A stretch of DNA of 64,000 bases from assembly GCA_032622095.1 (NCBI GenBank), contig CP136063.1:67719897-67783896 (forward strand). The letters are read 5' to 3'. The notes below the pieces were generated by a model. It ran no database searches. It was not told the DNA's origin and worked only from the letters and a program-made list of their open reading frames with translations. The DNA is from Siphonodentalium dalli. Its lineage: Eukaryota; Mollusca; Scaphopoda; Gadilida; Siphonodentaliidae. Position 1 is the stretch's first letter. Each line of letters starts with the position of its first letter. The position numbers and the translations under genes are program-made. This document shows, one piece after another, positions 35,573 through 46,392 of the stretch.

Positions 35573-35846
35573 TTTGATACTGAACTCTCCTTGGAAATTG
35601 GTGTGCTGTTACCAAAAATGGGGGGAGGCGGTGAAATTGTAACAATGGGATTGTGTTGTGTTAGAGCAATGTCTGAATATTTTTTTTCTTTTTCAAATCT
35701 GGTTTATGTTCGCAAAACCAATTTTTAAATCCACGAAAGTACTATATTTTCTCAGTTAGTTGTACGGAGCAAAAGATTACTTCTTCAGATGCACTTTTTG
35801 GCATCTTTTACAACACGAACCTGAAAGTTATCACAGTAAGCCGTGT

Positions 35847-36100
35847 CAAGCCTTGAAATAGTGTGTCTTCCATTTGCAGAATGAGGTCCCCAGAGGGTGA
35901 ATTTAGTGATGCTACCCCGCATAGCGGGCTAGCATCACCAAATTCACCCTCTGGGGACCTCATTCTGCAGAGGTGTAAGCAGAATGAGGTCCCCAGAGGG
36001 TGAATTTGGTGATGCTAGCCCGCTATGCGGGATAGCATCACTAAATTCACCCTCTGGGGACCTCATTCTGCAAATGACAGACACCCTATTTCAAGGTTTG
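35847..36100. mobile_element. Family B double-hairpin MITE with near-exact 8-bp TSD
   Basis: CAAGCCTTGAAATAGTGTG to CCTATTTCAAGGTTTG. Two palindromes are joined by GCAGAGGTGTAAGCAG; the first closes at CCCCGCATAGCGGGC and the second at GCCCGCTATGCGGGA. The flanks AGCCGTGT and AGCAGTGT differ at one base. Confidence 0.9.
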
Positions 36101-36416
36101 AGCAGTGTGAAGATCATGGGATGCTTATAACACCTCTATCAATGAATCAAACTTACCCGCTTTGTCTTCGTTAATCGCCTCCCTTTGTGTGTGTTGGTGC
36201 CAGAATCACCATGCTTAATTTGTTTTCTGGCTAACAACTTAACATTATATAACGCTGCTAATTTACTGCTGAATTGTAGAAATATTTATAGTCGCAACCA
36301 GCATCAATACAGATTTGTGTTTGTAAAGTTACTCTACCACAAAAATATATCCAAAATACTGCGTGTTTTATTACCTTATTGCATCATGTCAGTATGTATC
36401 TGAGTTCCTCATTAAC

Positions 36417-36622
36417 TACAGTAATGCCCTAAGTAATCGACTCCTTATCCACAGCAGAATTATGGGTAACTTTTCACGATTTAGTCGGAAATATGGCTTG
36501 TTGCCATTCATCGGGGAGAGCTTTCCGCTGAATGGCAACATGCCATATTTCCGACTAAATCCTGAAAAGTTACCCATAAGTCTGCTGTGTTTAAAGAGTC
36601 GATTACTTAGGGCATTACTGTA
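36417..36622. mobile_element. Family A MITE, apex slightly shortened
   Basis: TACAGTAATGCCCTAAGTAA to TTAGGGCATTACTGTA. The apex reads CATTCATCGGGGAGAGCTTTCC, so about 11 bp of the left arm tip is missing. Confidence 0.85.
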
Positions 36623-36790
36623 TCATCAATGATGCTTTAGTATAGAAAGTGTTAAAGTGATATTGTTGTCATCAACTTTGGCAAGGAAGGATCCTGCAGT
36701 GTCTCATGGCTACCATAATGGTGCATCGGTTTAAAATTGGTGATTTATTCAATCTAAATACGGTGTGTTGGAAATGATTTTGTGAGATGG

Positions 36791-36878
36791 CAGCTGTGGG
36801 AATTCCCATATGTCCTCTATATTATACTTGTTCCCGAGCTGGAAATTCCCATGTGTCCTCTATATTATCGCCACTCCC
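36791..36878. repeat. Short tandem duplication, about 48 bp x 2
   Basis: AATTCCCAT(A/G)TGTCCTCTAT followed by ATTAT..TCCCGAG occurs twice. Confidence 0.65.
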
Positions 36879-36976
36879 GAGTGCTTTCTATTTTCTGTCC
36901 ATAAACAATGCACATTTTCCAGTGCAATAGCTCCATAGGCAAGTCCTCATGGGGGAGGGGGTGACACGCCTCACAC

Positions 36977-37132
36977 TTAACATTTCAGTGCCAACTCCGA
37001 TTTTTGCATCAACCCATATTTCCTTGATCATTTTTCCATCAATGTATCACATTATTATTATCAATAAATTTGAAAAATTATCAAGGAAATATGGGTTGAT
37101 ACAAAAATCGGACTTGGCACTGAAAGGGTTAA
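36977..37132. mobile_element. Family C derivative without the 68-bp hairpin
   Basis: TTAACATTTCAGTGCCAACTC at the left and TTGGCACTGAAAGGGTTAA at the right. The arms contain CAACCCATATTTCCTTGAT and its complement. TTAA is at both ends. Confidence 0.8.
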
Positions 37133-37154
37133 ACTATTTATACTTGATTTACAA

Positions 37155-37305
37155 TACAGTAATGCCCTAAATAATCAACTTCTTAACCACAGCATAATAA
37201 TGCGTAACTTTTCAGGATTTAGTCGGAAATATCGCTTGTTGCCATTCATTGGAAAGCTCTTAATGAGAGCTTTCCGATGAATGGCAAAAAGCCATATTTC
37301 CGACT
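37155..37305. mobile_element. Family A MITE, 3' truncated
   Basis: TACAGTAATGCCCTAAATAA through the apex (GCTCTTAATGAGAGC) to GCCATATTTCCGACT, then fused to a family F element. Confidence 0.8.
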
Positions 37306-37540
37306 TTCTTTACTGAATGGATTCTCCCATTAGTTATAATAGTGTACATTGGAATGGTCTATTCTTCACCTGGAGGGACATTCTGGAAATATAAGCAGAC
37401 GACAGACATGAAATGATAATATAAGTGCAGAAGGATTCCTATTAATTGGTGGGAAATGTTCAGATAATAACTTATTGTCTGAACATTTCCTAAGGGATAA
37501 CTACTCATCAATGAGTATTTATTAAGTAAAGAAGGGGTTA
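37304..37540. mobile_element. Family F MITE, near full length, fused to family A
   Basis: CTTTCTTTACTGAATGG to AAGTAAAGAAGGGGTTA with ATTCTCCCATTAGTTATAA, CATTGGAATGGTC, GCAGAAGGATTCC and TCTGAACATTTCC. The first bases of the left end are missing at the fusion point. Confidence 0.75.
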
Positions 37541-38059
37541 TTATTTCTCTGTAGATTTGGAACCAGGGATCATGCTGTAATAGGCCAAAATGTCAACAAC
37601 AAAAAATTTGTCCAAATTATTTTTTACCCCAAAATCGGAAATCTAATTCAAAAACCAGATTGATTTTGTAACGGGAGCATTGACTGGGTCAACTAATTGA
37701 TTAGATGATACAGCTTAATTGGTAACACAAGACACTCAGGGCAGTGCACTATCAAATAATGGGCCACCAAAGGAATAAGACAGTAATGAGGATTTACACT
37801 AATGAATCCATTGTCTGCTATACAGTGAAAAGGTAGATGGTGGGTTGTGGTATATTGTCAAGTAACAATGGTGTGGTTAAAGAAGTCTAGACACAGTATT
37901 TGGAGGTATGGACTGCCTTGCATTGAGGTTTGAAGTTGCTTTGGCATAGAAATAGTGTCCACATAGATTTATTTCAATTGGTTAAGTGCATTTATGATAT
38001 TATAATTATATAGAAAGTTAGAACTAAAACTAAATATTCATTACTTGTGAGCCCAGAAA

Positions 38060-38129
38060 ATGAGGATTAATTTGACCAAAAAAAAATCAGAATTGGCCAA
38101 AAGATTTCTTGCTCCAGAGTGAACACTGC
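38060..38129. mobile_element. Possible fragment of a hAT-like end (related to 12509-13550)
   Basis: AATTTGACCAAAA...ATTGGCCAAAAG...CCAGAGTGAACACTG resembles the right terminus of the 12509-13550 element. There is no partner end. Confidence 0.3.
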
Positions 38130-38769
38130 TTGGAACCATATAGTAACCAGTTGTAATCAACTACAATGTACATTGTCTAATTTTGTGAATGTCCCACCTA
38201 TTACCTGTATTGTAACAACTCATCTCAAAGCTGCTCTGACATCATGATGATTCTCATAGTAATACATCCGTGACTCAGATTTAATATTGTAGTCAGCACT
38301 AGAATAAGAGGATTACTGTAATTTGGTTCCAATCATCCCGCTCACTGTTTCTAATTATCAAGCTTAGCCATGAACTGATTCTGCCATGTTTTATCCATTC
38401 ATTGTTTATACCTTGGTGTGGGCTCTATTTTACTGCTTCCCTAGGTGGGTGTAAGATTCCCATGTCCCATCTGTGTGCATGTAAACATGAGAGGAAGAAC
38501 ATCTTCAAGCTAATTGGTTTTAGGTTATAAATAAAAAGAGAGTTAACCCTGTTAGAAGAATAAATAACTAAATTCAGCCAAATAATCATGTGTTATTGAT
38601 AGGAATTAAAGAAGACATAGTTTTAAATGGCCATATAAATTTCTTCAAGACTAAACATTTTAACTAGATTCTGTTTGTGTTTGTAATTTTCCTTATCATA
38701 TCCTTGATCTTTAAATTTGTTTATGAAATTTTAATTAATATTTAACATTTAATATTATATATTTTACAG

Positions 38770-38870
38770 CACCTGGAAGTCCGCCTAAGGATCTGAGAGC
38801 AAGGACGTTGAGTGGAACTGCTGTTATACTATATTGGGAACCTCCAGATATACCTAATGGTGTTCTACAG
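38770..38870 (+). CDS. LAR: LAR-type receptor exon encoding the first third of FN3 domain 2
   Basis: A 101-bp exon with acceptor TATATTTTACAG (ends 38769) and donor CAG|GTAGGC. It enters in phase 1 and leaves in phase 0. It encodes APGSPPKDLRARTLSG, then AVILYWEPPDIPNGVLQ, that is, strands A to C of an FN3 domain with the conserved Trp and a PPxxPNG turn. The following exon continues in frame with GYRIFYTT, a normal strand C continuation. The SPPxxLxAxxLS and WEPPxxPNG signature is typical of the second FN3 domain of LAR-family phosphatases. Confidence 0.85.
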
Positions 38871-38908
38871 GTAGGCTAAGTCTTAACCCCCTCGTCACTG
38901 AATGCAGG

Positions 38909-39056
38909 TACAATAATGCCCGAAATAATCGATTCCTTAACTGAGTGAGAGCTTTCCAATGAATGGCAGCAAGCCATATTTTCAACTAACTACAGAAAAG
39001 TGTCCCATAATTCTGCTGTGGTTAATAAGGAGTCGATTATTTAGGGCATTACTGTA
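38909..39056. mobile_element. Family A MITE, most of the left arm deleted
   Basis: TACAATAATGCCCGAAATAA to GGGCATTACTGTA. After TCCTTAACTGAGTGAGAGC it passes directly to the right arm. It sits only 38 bp after the exon. Confidence 0.8.
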
Positions 39057-39133
39057 GAGGACTATTTTTGCTGGAACTCCTAAAACTTCTTTGATACCAC
39101 CTGGCAGAGACCTGCAAGGCTCATGATAGGGTT

Positions 39134-39284
39134 CAAGCCTTGAAATAGTGTGTCTGTCATTTGCAGAATGAGGACCCCAGAGGGTGAATTTAGTGATGCT
39201 ACCCCGCATAGCGGGCTAGCATCACTAAATTCACCCTCTGGGGACCTCATTCTGCAAATGACAGACACCCTATTTCAAGGCTTG
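39134..39284. mobile_element. Family B fold-back MITE, single hairpin, exact 8-bp TSD
   Basis: CAAGCCTTGAAATAGTGTG to CCTATTTCAAGGCTTG, closing at CCCCGCATAGCGGGC. The target duplication ATAGGGTT is exact on both sides. Confidence 0.9.
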
Positions 39285-39397
39285 ATAGGGTTTAAGCAGT
39301 TGCTTCATAATGTCTGACTATATGAATAATTATGAAAGTTCTACTAATTTTTAACCCCCTCGAAACTGAAGCTGAAATGGTCACTGTCACCCCTTTT

Positions 39398-39475
39398 GTT
39401 CAGTTGGGTACCCTGTTTTTTTTTAATATTCAGTTGGGTACCCAGTTTTTGTAAAATTTACATTTGGGAACCCAG
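39398..39475. repeat. Short degenerate tandem repeat, GTTGGGTACCCAGTTTTT x 3
   Basis: Three units of about 34 bp with T-rich spacers; the third reads ATTTGGGAACCCAG. Confidence 0.6.
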
Positions 39476-39535
39476 ATTTATGAAATCTCACACAGAGCAT
39501 GAATTAATTACCATAGTGATTGCCCTCCGTTGCTT

Positions 39536-40077
39536 AGGCCTCATTCTTTGGGAAGTACCTATAAACTCAAATTAACATTGTTTTTAGTTACTTTTTCCCT
39601 TCAGTTTCTATATTTGCAGAAGATAAAATGCATAATCAAGGTATCTGATGGATGGACTTCACCATCATCAAATGGGGAACTCAACTTGGTCATAGGTCTC
39701 CCATAGCAGTTGAGGCCTAAGCAGAATGAGGTTCCCAGAGGGTGAATTTGGTGATGCTAGCCCATCGTGCGGGATAGCTAGCATCACTTAACCCTTTGAG
39801 TGCCAGGTAAATTTTTGTATCAACCCGTATACCCTGTGCCAATGCATTCTCTTATATATGCGAGTCGACCATAGGTCGCCTCGCATATATAAGAGAATGC
39901 ATTGGCCTAACAATTTTTTTTACAATTTTTTACAATTTTAATAATTTATTCTTATATTCTTTAACAGACTTATTGTGTAGGTTTAGGGCCAATGAGATCG
40001 GCCCCTGGCACTCAAAGGGTTAATTCCCCTCTGGGGACCTCATTCTGCAAACATCAGACACACTATATCCAGGCTTG
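39536..40077. mobile_element. Family B long-form element split by a family C insertion
   Basis: AGGCCTCATTCTTTGGGAAG, then AGGTCTCCCATAGCAG, then GAATGAGGTTCCCAGAGGGT, reaching GATAGCTAGCATCACTTAA. A complete family C element follows and the host element resumes as TTAATTCCCCTCTGGGGACC to CAGGCTTG. The left terminus is not identifiable. Confidence 0.8.
39788..40023. mobile_element. Family C TTAA MITE nested in a family B element
   Basis: TTAACCCTTTGAGTGCCAGG to CCTGGCACTCAAAGGGTTAA, with TTAA on both sides interrupting the host sequence. The 68-bp palindrome at about 39838-39906 is perfect except for the GTCGACC/GGTCGCC asymmetry, apex CCATAGG. Confidence 0.9.
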
Positions 40078-40111
40078 ATTATTTATGTTCCAAGGATTTC
40101 ATCAATTTCAG

Positions 40112-40310
40112 GGATATAGAATATTCTACACAACAAAACCTGACCTTCCATTGTTGCTATGGAAACAGAAGGAACTCGAGGGACAGAAACGAGAACTCAC
40201 GATCCACGACCTACAGCCGAATCAGACATACTACATCAGTATGTTGGCCTACTCCAGTGTGGGTCAGGGTCCGATCTCAGAGATCTTACATGTGAAGACC
40301 GTTCATGGAG
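40112..40310 (+). CDS. LAR: LAR-type receptor exon encoding the rest of FN3 domain 2
   Basis: A 199-bp exon, phase 0 to phase 1, between ATCAATTTCAG and G|GTAAGG. It encodes strands C to G: GYRIFYTTKPDLPLLLWK, then TIHDLQPNQTYYISMLAY, then GQGPISEILHVKTVHG. The LQPNQTYY segment has the tyrosine-corner pattern of FN3 domains and an NQT sequon for possible N-glycosylation. The open frame continues past the donor to 40399, but the strong GTAAGG and the loss of domain character show that this is read-through into the intron. Confidence 0.88.
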
Positions 40311-40470
40311 GTAAGGGATTTGCGTTACTTAGTTGTGATTTGAGCATGATAGACTATAAGCATGAAGCGCGGCGTCTGTTATTTTTATATGACGCGTAAT
40401 TAACGCTGTGTGATGATTTGACGCTATTATAGGTAATGTTAGAACCAGTGCTTTATTGTCGTGTGATAGA

Positions 40471-40724
40471 CAAGCCTTGAAATAGTGTGTCTGTCATTTG
40501 CAGAATGAGGTCCCCAGAGGGTGAATTTAGTGATGCTACCCCACATAGCGGGATAGCATCACCAAATTCACCCTCTGGGGACCTCATTCTGCTTACACCT
40601 CAGCAGAATGAGGTTCCCAGAGGGTGAATTTGGTGATGCTAGCCCACTATGCAGGGTAGCATCACTAAATTCACCCTCTGGGGACCTCATTCTGCAAATG
40701 ACAGACACACTATTTCAAGGCTTG
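40471..40724. mobile_element. Family B double-hairpin MITE, exact 8-bp TSD
   Basis: CAAGCCTTGAAATAGTGTG to CACTATTTCAAGGCTTG. Hairpin centres are CCCCACATAGCGGGA and GCCCACTATGCAGGG. The target duplication GTGATAGA is exact. The insertion lies about 160 bp after the exon. Confidence 0.9.
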
Positions 40725-40793
40725 GTGATAGATGACATCATCAGCACAATAATCATCTCATGCGTCGCAGGCGATTGGTCGAGTCTAAAAAAA

Positions 40794-40990
40794 AACCCAT
40801 CATTCTTGAATGGAATCTTTCATTCAGTTCTATAGGTTTACATTGGAATGGTCCATAATTCGTATGTAGGGAAATTCTGTTACTTTAAGCAGACGGCAGC
40901 AGAAATGCACTTCATGGATTCCCGTTCATTCATTTTCGGATACTTGGATAATAACTATAGATCAATGAGTATTTCGTAAAGAAAGTGTCA
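40794..40990. mobile_element. Family F element, degraded
   Basis: TGGAATCTTTCATTCAGTTC, ACATTGGAATGGTCC, GCAGACGGCAGCAGAA and GAGTATTTCGTAAAGAAAG align with family F. The central palindrome is lost. Confidence 0.65.
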
Positions 40991-41090
40991 CTATAATTGA
41001 TCGAACTTTTGTCTTGAAAAATATATCCATTTTCATCTAAATATTTGAAGATTTATTCAATAATGGTTTGGCTGTCTCTCCCTTCTGGAA

Positions 41091-41305
41091 CACAGTAATG
41101 CCCTAAGTAATCGACTCCTTAAACACAGCAGAATTATGGGTAATTTTCAGGATTTAGTCGGAAATATGGCTTGTTGCCATTCATCGGAAAGCTCTCCCCG
41201 AGAGCTTTCCGGTGAATGGCAACAAGCCATATTTCCGACTAAATCCTGAAAATTACCCATAATTCTGCTGTGTTTAAGGAGTCGATTACTTAGGGCATTA
41301 CTGTA
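41091..41305. mobile_element. Family A fold-back MITE, full length
   Basis: CAGTAATGCCCTAAGTAATCG to TTAGGGCATTACTGTA, arms meeting at GCTCTCCCCGAGAGC; nearly perfect symmetry. Confidence 0.9.
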
Positions 41306-41867
41306 TGCACCCATCAGATTTGAATTCATTTATCTACTAAATGTTCTGCTCAGAAACACTCAACATTGATCCTTTTCGGACAATGGACGATATTCAATTA
41401 TATAAAAATTGACATTATTTTATGTAATTAATTTTGCTGTAAAATATTGAGTTAGAAAATCAAAATAAATTGTTACATGGACCTTTTTTGAGCAGATAAA
41501 TCGAAAATGTTATTAGTTGTAAAAAAAAAAATATGTTGGCTAACCATTCTGAGCTAAATAAAAAGGAACGTAGTTATTCATTCATATTCATGATGACATC
41601 ATGTAGATCTTAGCTGTAACATTGATGACAAATTTGTTTGTACTGTATTATGAGTTTTTCTGGCGCTCTGTTCTTTCATTACTTGTTTTAGTGTCTTTGC
41701 ATTGAAATTCAGCTAGTATCGGTAGTGAACAAGTTCAGTACATAGTGAGAGTATGAATGGCTTTATAGAGTAACGTAAAACGTTTGATTTGATGGTGCTT
41801 TGTATTCTAAGGGACAAAAGGCACTTGCAGATAAACATGGAAATATTGTAATTATATACAAAATTTA

Positions 41868-41941
41868 TTAACCGAGAGCACTAAATTCAATTCGAGCCAA
41901 GCTTTAGCGAGGCTCGGATTAAATTTAGTGGACGAGGTTAA
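41868..41941. mobile_element. Tiny TTAA-bounded palindrome (74 bp)
   Basis: TTAACCGAGAGCACTAAATTC...GGCTCGG...AATTTAGTGGACGAGGTTAA: imperfect arms of about 30 bp around AAGCTTTAGCGA. The shape suggests a minimal TTAA MITE of another family. Confidence 0.5.
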
Positions 41942-41945
41942 TATT

Positions 41946-42160
41946 ACATTAGGAGGGATATTAAGAAAAGCAGACGACAGATAAATAAAAGTATGGAAGG
42001 AGCCCTATATATTGAGGGAAATGTTCAGATAATAAGTTCAACAAACGACCATAGTAAGTTCAACAAACGACCATAGGTCGTTTGTTGAACTTATTATCTG
42101 AACATTTCCTCTTGGGTAACGAACTACTCATCAATGATGCTTTGGTATAGAAAGGGTTAA
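41946..42160. mobile_element. Family F MITE with the full central palindrome
   Basis: Starts inside the element (ATTAGGAGGGATATT) and ends GGTATAGAAAGGGTTAA. Its centre is AAGTTCAACAAACGACCATAG twice, then GTCGTTTGTTGAACTTATTA, which preserves the apex CGACCATAGGTCG. Confidence 0.8.
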
Positions 42161-42340
42161 AAGTGCTATTTTCTGGGATCTGCTCTAAACGTGCGTCCAT
42201 AGCAACCATTAAATATTAGGGCTTTGGGTCTGAGAAGAGATGTGAGAAAGTGGATTGAGTGCTGCATGTTTTTGAATTGAAGGCATCACGTGATCACTGC
42301 ATGTTTTATATATTTAATCAGATTATAATATCAGTATGAC

Positions 42341-42549
42341 TACAGTAATGCCCTAAATAATCGACTCATCAGAATTATGGGTAACTTTTCAGGATTTAGT
42401 CGGAAATATAGCTTGTTGCCATTCATCGGAAAGCTCTCACTGGGAGCTTTCCGATGAATGGCAACAAGCTATATTTCTGACTAAATCCTAAAAAGTTACC
42501 CATAATTCTGCTGTGGTTGAGGAGTCAATTTATTTAGGGCATCACTGTA
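42341..42549. mobile_element. Family A fold-back MITE, full length
   Basis: TACAGTAATGCCCTAAATAA to GGGCATCACTGTA, arms meeting at GCTCTCACTGGGAGC. CCTTAACCACAG is missing from the left arm. Confidence 0.85.
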
Positions 42550-43505
42550 TGCTACGACACTTTGTTGAGTGCAAAATCCATTACCTTTCAAAACTAAATT
42601 AATTATAAAAAAACTCTAGATATGAAAACTCTTGCATTTATCTCATTAATATCCAACCAGTCATTGATTATGAATAATATATCATGAATAAATGCATGTA
42701 CGGACTTATGATGAAATTTAATTTATTGAATTATTTTGCACCCTTCAAAGTGTAATTAACATGAGTGAGTGAGTGTGAGTGCTGTCATGCATGGAATGCT
42801 AAGCTTGACACTTATATTAAATATAAGCCATTCCCAAATAAATTCAAAGGTTCTGTGACTGGGCCAAGGTAGATAACTCTATATGCTCTGCTTCTTCAGA
42901 ATTAGTGCTGGAGTAAATATTCGTCCGGTCCAGTGCGGACTCTGACTTCAGGAACCACATATGACAAAATGACCTAATATGTAATTGTAACTTTCCAACA
43001 TATGATGTTGATAAAGTCCAGGTGGCTGAAAGTTACAGAAATTAAGAGTGTTAATTTACTCAAACCCAACTTGTTTTGGTTTTATCCAAAACTCACATTA
43101 AATATTGTGGAACAAAGTTTTTGCAGATGCAAATAAACCGGAATGGCTTGTATTTAAACAAGGGGACATAGTCTAATTATAGTAGCAGTACAACTAGTAG
43201 TGTGCAGACACGGACAACCTGCAATTATAACAATGCTATCACAGGATGAGGGCCTGGTTGAAAATATACTAAAGACGTAAAAGATTTGACTGTCAGTAGA
43301 CTAGAAGTGTGTTGAAAATAACAATCAAATGATCAGACTATGTTCCCATGAAATTAGCATCAAGTTGACAATAAACAAAACCTGAATGTTCAGCATGTAT
43401 GCAGCCATTTTCAATTCAACTGTAAATAAATTATTACATATAATGCTAAAATATTTAGAGTCTGGAAGCTGCTTTTTCTTTTTGGAAATGTTGAAATACA
43501 GTTTC
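42550..43505 (+). other. Intron stretch without a recognised element
   Basis: AT-rich; only a short GAGTGAGTGAGTGTGAGTG run near 42763. Nothing else was seen. Confidence 0.45.
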
Positions 43506-43797
43506 CAGGGGCGCTGGAGGAGGGGGGGGGGGGCACAAAATCCCCTTTCAAACTTCAATGATTTGCAAGAAATACATCAGATATCAGATAAAACAGCATT
43601 GATTTATTGTCCTAAAAGAAAATTGTACCCATTCTAGTGGCTTAGTAAGAGCTCGTCCCCAGAAAGGGCTTTATAATGTGGTATGATTATCAAAATTTGC
43701 CCATTTCGGTATATATACCAATACCTCTGACTGAAAAAAGTGGCCTTTTCTGGAAGTTGTGCACCCCCCTTGCCCCGAGTTGCTTCCAATGCCCCTG
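43506..43797. mobile_element. Short hAT-like MITE
   Basis: CAGGGGCGCTGGAGG at the left and CTTCCAATGCCCCTG at the right are 15-bp inverted repeats with hAT-style CAGGG starts. The flanks ACAGTTTC and TCAGTTTT share six of eight bases. A G-run occupies 43519-43533. Confidence 0.7.
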
Positions 43798-44050
43798 TCA
43801 GTTTTAAGGCTTGAAAGTACAGTATTACAGTATTAAAACTGTTATTTTATTTTTTCAAATGTCACACTACTTGAATTAGAAATGCTGAAAAATGGCTGCA
43901 AACAGGTTGATTTAATTAAGAAAAATCAGTCGTCCCAAACCTTTTTTCATTGATGAAGAATAAAGAATTTTACTATAAAGGACATACAAACAATAGATAT
44001 CTTTGAAAAGTATTTGTAAATTATGTAGTTTAAACAAGGAAATTTCTTGC

Positions 44051-44444
44051 CAAGCCTGCAAATAGTGTCTGTCATTTGCAGAATGAGGTCCCCAGATGGT
44101 GAATTTAGTGACGCTATCCTGCATAGCGGGTTATCATCACCAAATTCACCCTCTGGGGACCTCATTCTGCATAGGCCTAATCTTTTGGGAAATATCTATA
44201 GTCTCAAATTAACATTGTTTTTGGTTACTTTTTCCCTTATGGGAAGTTTCTATATCCCCTAATTTGCAGAAGATAAAAACAACTTCAATCTGATCCTAGG
44301 TCTTTCATAGCAGTTGATGCTTAAGCAGAACGAGGTTCCCAGAGGGTGAATTTAGTTATGCTAGTCCACTGTGTGGGATAGCATCACTAAATCCACCCTC
44401 TGGGGACCTCATTCTGCAAATGACAGACACTATTTGCTGGCTTG
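44051..44444. mobile_element. Family B long-form element, two hairpins with spacer
   Basis: CAAGCCTGCAAATAGTGTC to GACACTATTTGCTGGCTTG. The hairpins centre on CCTGCATAGCGGGTT and GTCCACTGTGTGGGA. They are separated by about 165 bp of spacer (AAATTAACATTGTTTTTGG...CCTAGGTCTTTCATAGCAG) shared with 39536 and 51648. Confidence 0.85.
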
Positions 44445-44867
44445 TTTTTTTGCATGCTCATTTTCTATCTAATATGTAGATCACAATATCTAATTCACTT
44501 CTCAACTCTTGTCACAAGTTTTGTGCGGTGTCAGTCTCGATTCTAGATGAGGCGTTAGTCACTTTGAACACTGAAAGCGCGAGCATGATTGCATTTTGCC
44601 GCGGAGTCGTTCCGTCACTGATATGAATTTGATGTTGTGTTGTGTTATCTGTGATCAATTGTGGAAATCGTTATAATTGTAGAAAGTGGCGGTATATATC
44701 CTGGTAAGTCACCGTCGTCATGGCAGCACTGTTACTAGAATGCGAAAGCATATCCTTTCAACTAGATTTATTTCCTTTCTTGGAATTTGCATGTTGTTCT
44801 AGTCGACTTTTCTTTAATTTTTTGTATTTCTCCGTTTAGTTTTTGGTCAGAAGTGTAGAAGTAACTT

Positions 44868-44950
44868 GCCTGTTTAGTGATATCGGAATCTTGTTACCTG
44901 TTTAGTGATATCGGAATCTTGTTACCTGTTTAGTGATATGGGAATCTTGC
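44868..44950. repeat. 30-bp tandem repeat x 3 (CCTGTTTAGTGATATCGGAA...)
   Basis: Three units, near identical, each ending TCTTG(T/C). Confidence 0.85.
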
Positions 44951-45130
44951 GCATCTTGCTTTAATAATGATGAGTTCTTCGTCTTGTTTTAGAAATACTA
45001 GTGTTGTTCGGGCGGGGTTTTTTTTTCTCTATTTCATAAACTCTGACAACATTGTGAGCAAATAACGTGTAATGAAGTCTTAAAGATGATTAATTACGAT
45101 GATCATAATAATAGGCACAGAATCGCAATC

Positions 45131-45343
45131 AAATAATGCACTAAATAATTGATTCCTCAACCACAGCAGAAATATGGATAATTTTTCAGGATTTAGTCGG
45201 AAATATGGCTCGTTGCCATTCATCGGAAAGCTCTTAGGGAGAGCTTTCCGATGAATGGCAACAAGCCATATTTACGACTAAATCCTGCAAAGTTACCCAT
45301 AATTCTGCTGTGGTTAAGGAGTCAATTATTTATGGTTACTGTA
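45131..45343. mobile_element. Family A fold-back MITE, full length, ends degraded
   Basis: AATAATGCACTAAATAATTG to ATGGTTACTGTA, arms meeting at GCTCTTAGGGAGAGC. Confidence 0.85.
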
Positions 45344-45562
45344 GATATTTTCATATCAATGTAAAACTGATAGTATGGCATATCTTTCTGCTAAAATCAG
45401 ACCTCATTAATCTCCCTCTTTATTTCCGTAATTAGATCTCAGACCTATGATGTGACCAATGCTCTTTCATACACCCACGCACAGTAGGCATTACACTCAC
45501 ACACACACAAATTGACCGATCACTGCTGTAATTAAATATTGCATATCACATGCGTATTTGGC

Positions 45563-45696
45563 CAGAAGGATTCCTATTTATTGGAGGGAAATCTTCAAAT
45601 AATAATTTCACCGAACTATGATTAATTTATTGAACTTATTATCTGAACATTTTCTAAGAGAACTACTCATCAATGGGTATTTTGTAAAGAAAGCGA
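45563..45696. mobile_element. Family F element, right half
   Basis: CAGAAGGATTCCTATTTATTG to GGGTATTTTGTAAAGAAAG; the left half is missing. Confidence 0.65.
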
Positions 45697-45745
45697 TAAT
45701 GGATGAAAGTAGCTTTATTAATAGAATTGAAGAAATGTGCACACT

Positions 45746-45809
45746 TTAACCCTTCAGTGCCAAGTCCGATTTTTGATACAAAAATCGGACTTGGCACTGA
45801 AAGGGTTGA
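45746..45809. mobile_element. Minimal family C derivative: 64-bp hairpin
   Basis: TTAACCCTTCAGTGCCAAGTC, then CGATTTTTGATACAAAAATCG, then GACTTGGCACTGAAAGGGTTGA. It consists almost only of the two family C termini joined head to head. Confidence 0.85.
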
Positions 45810-46315
45810 GTAATAAATAAAAAGATGAGAATTTCAGCAGCTTTCAGCTCGTTCCAACAGAAACACCTTTAGCCAAGCACCAATAATTTATCACAGCATC
45901 CCAAATATCAATTTCCTTCCTGCCTCTTTTGTCTATAACACCTTGCGCAGATTATCAACAACATTGCCATAGTTACAAATAGAAACACTAAATATTATTT
46001 ATTACACATAATTTCTGCACTTCCATATTAATTAATTACTGAACTGTTTTCCAGTCGTCCATTTCCCGAGCTTTGACTGAATTTTATGTTCGTTTTGCTC
46101 TTGAGTTTTCAGTTTTGCGCTGCTGTGCATCTTCCTGCATGCTGATCGACTTGCGATTTATTCTTGCGATTGTAGATTTAGCACCTAGCACCTGAATATC
46201 TCTCAGATTTCATTGTTCTACCTGATAGATTGAATCACTGTTTTTCCTTATAAACTTGTATACTCGATTTTTTACCTGAATATTGATAAAAAAAAAAAAA
46301 TTAATTTGTGATAAA

Positions 46316-46392
46316 TTTATAAGGGAATGGTCATTGATATTTATAAGGGAATGGTCATTGATATTTATAAGGGAATGGTCATTGATATTTTT
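46316..46392. repeat. 27-bp tandem repeat x 3 (TTTATAAGGGAATGGTCATT...)
   Basis: Three essentially identical units, preceded by a poly-A run. Confidence 0.9.

Larger units (their letters stand above)
38871..40111 (+). other. 1.24-kb intron splitting FN3-2
   Basis: Phase 0, GTAGGC...TTTCAG. It contains family A, B and C elements and a short GTTGGGTACCC repeat (about 39398-39475), leaving little free sequence. Confidence 0.85.

Noticed and set aside
40311-40399. Extension of the FN3-2 reading frame past 40310
   Set aside because: The strong GTAAGG donor lies at 40311 and the extra residues do not continue an FN3 domain.
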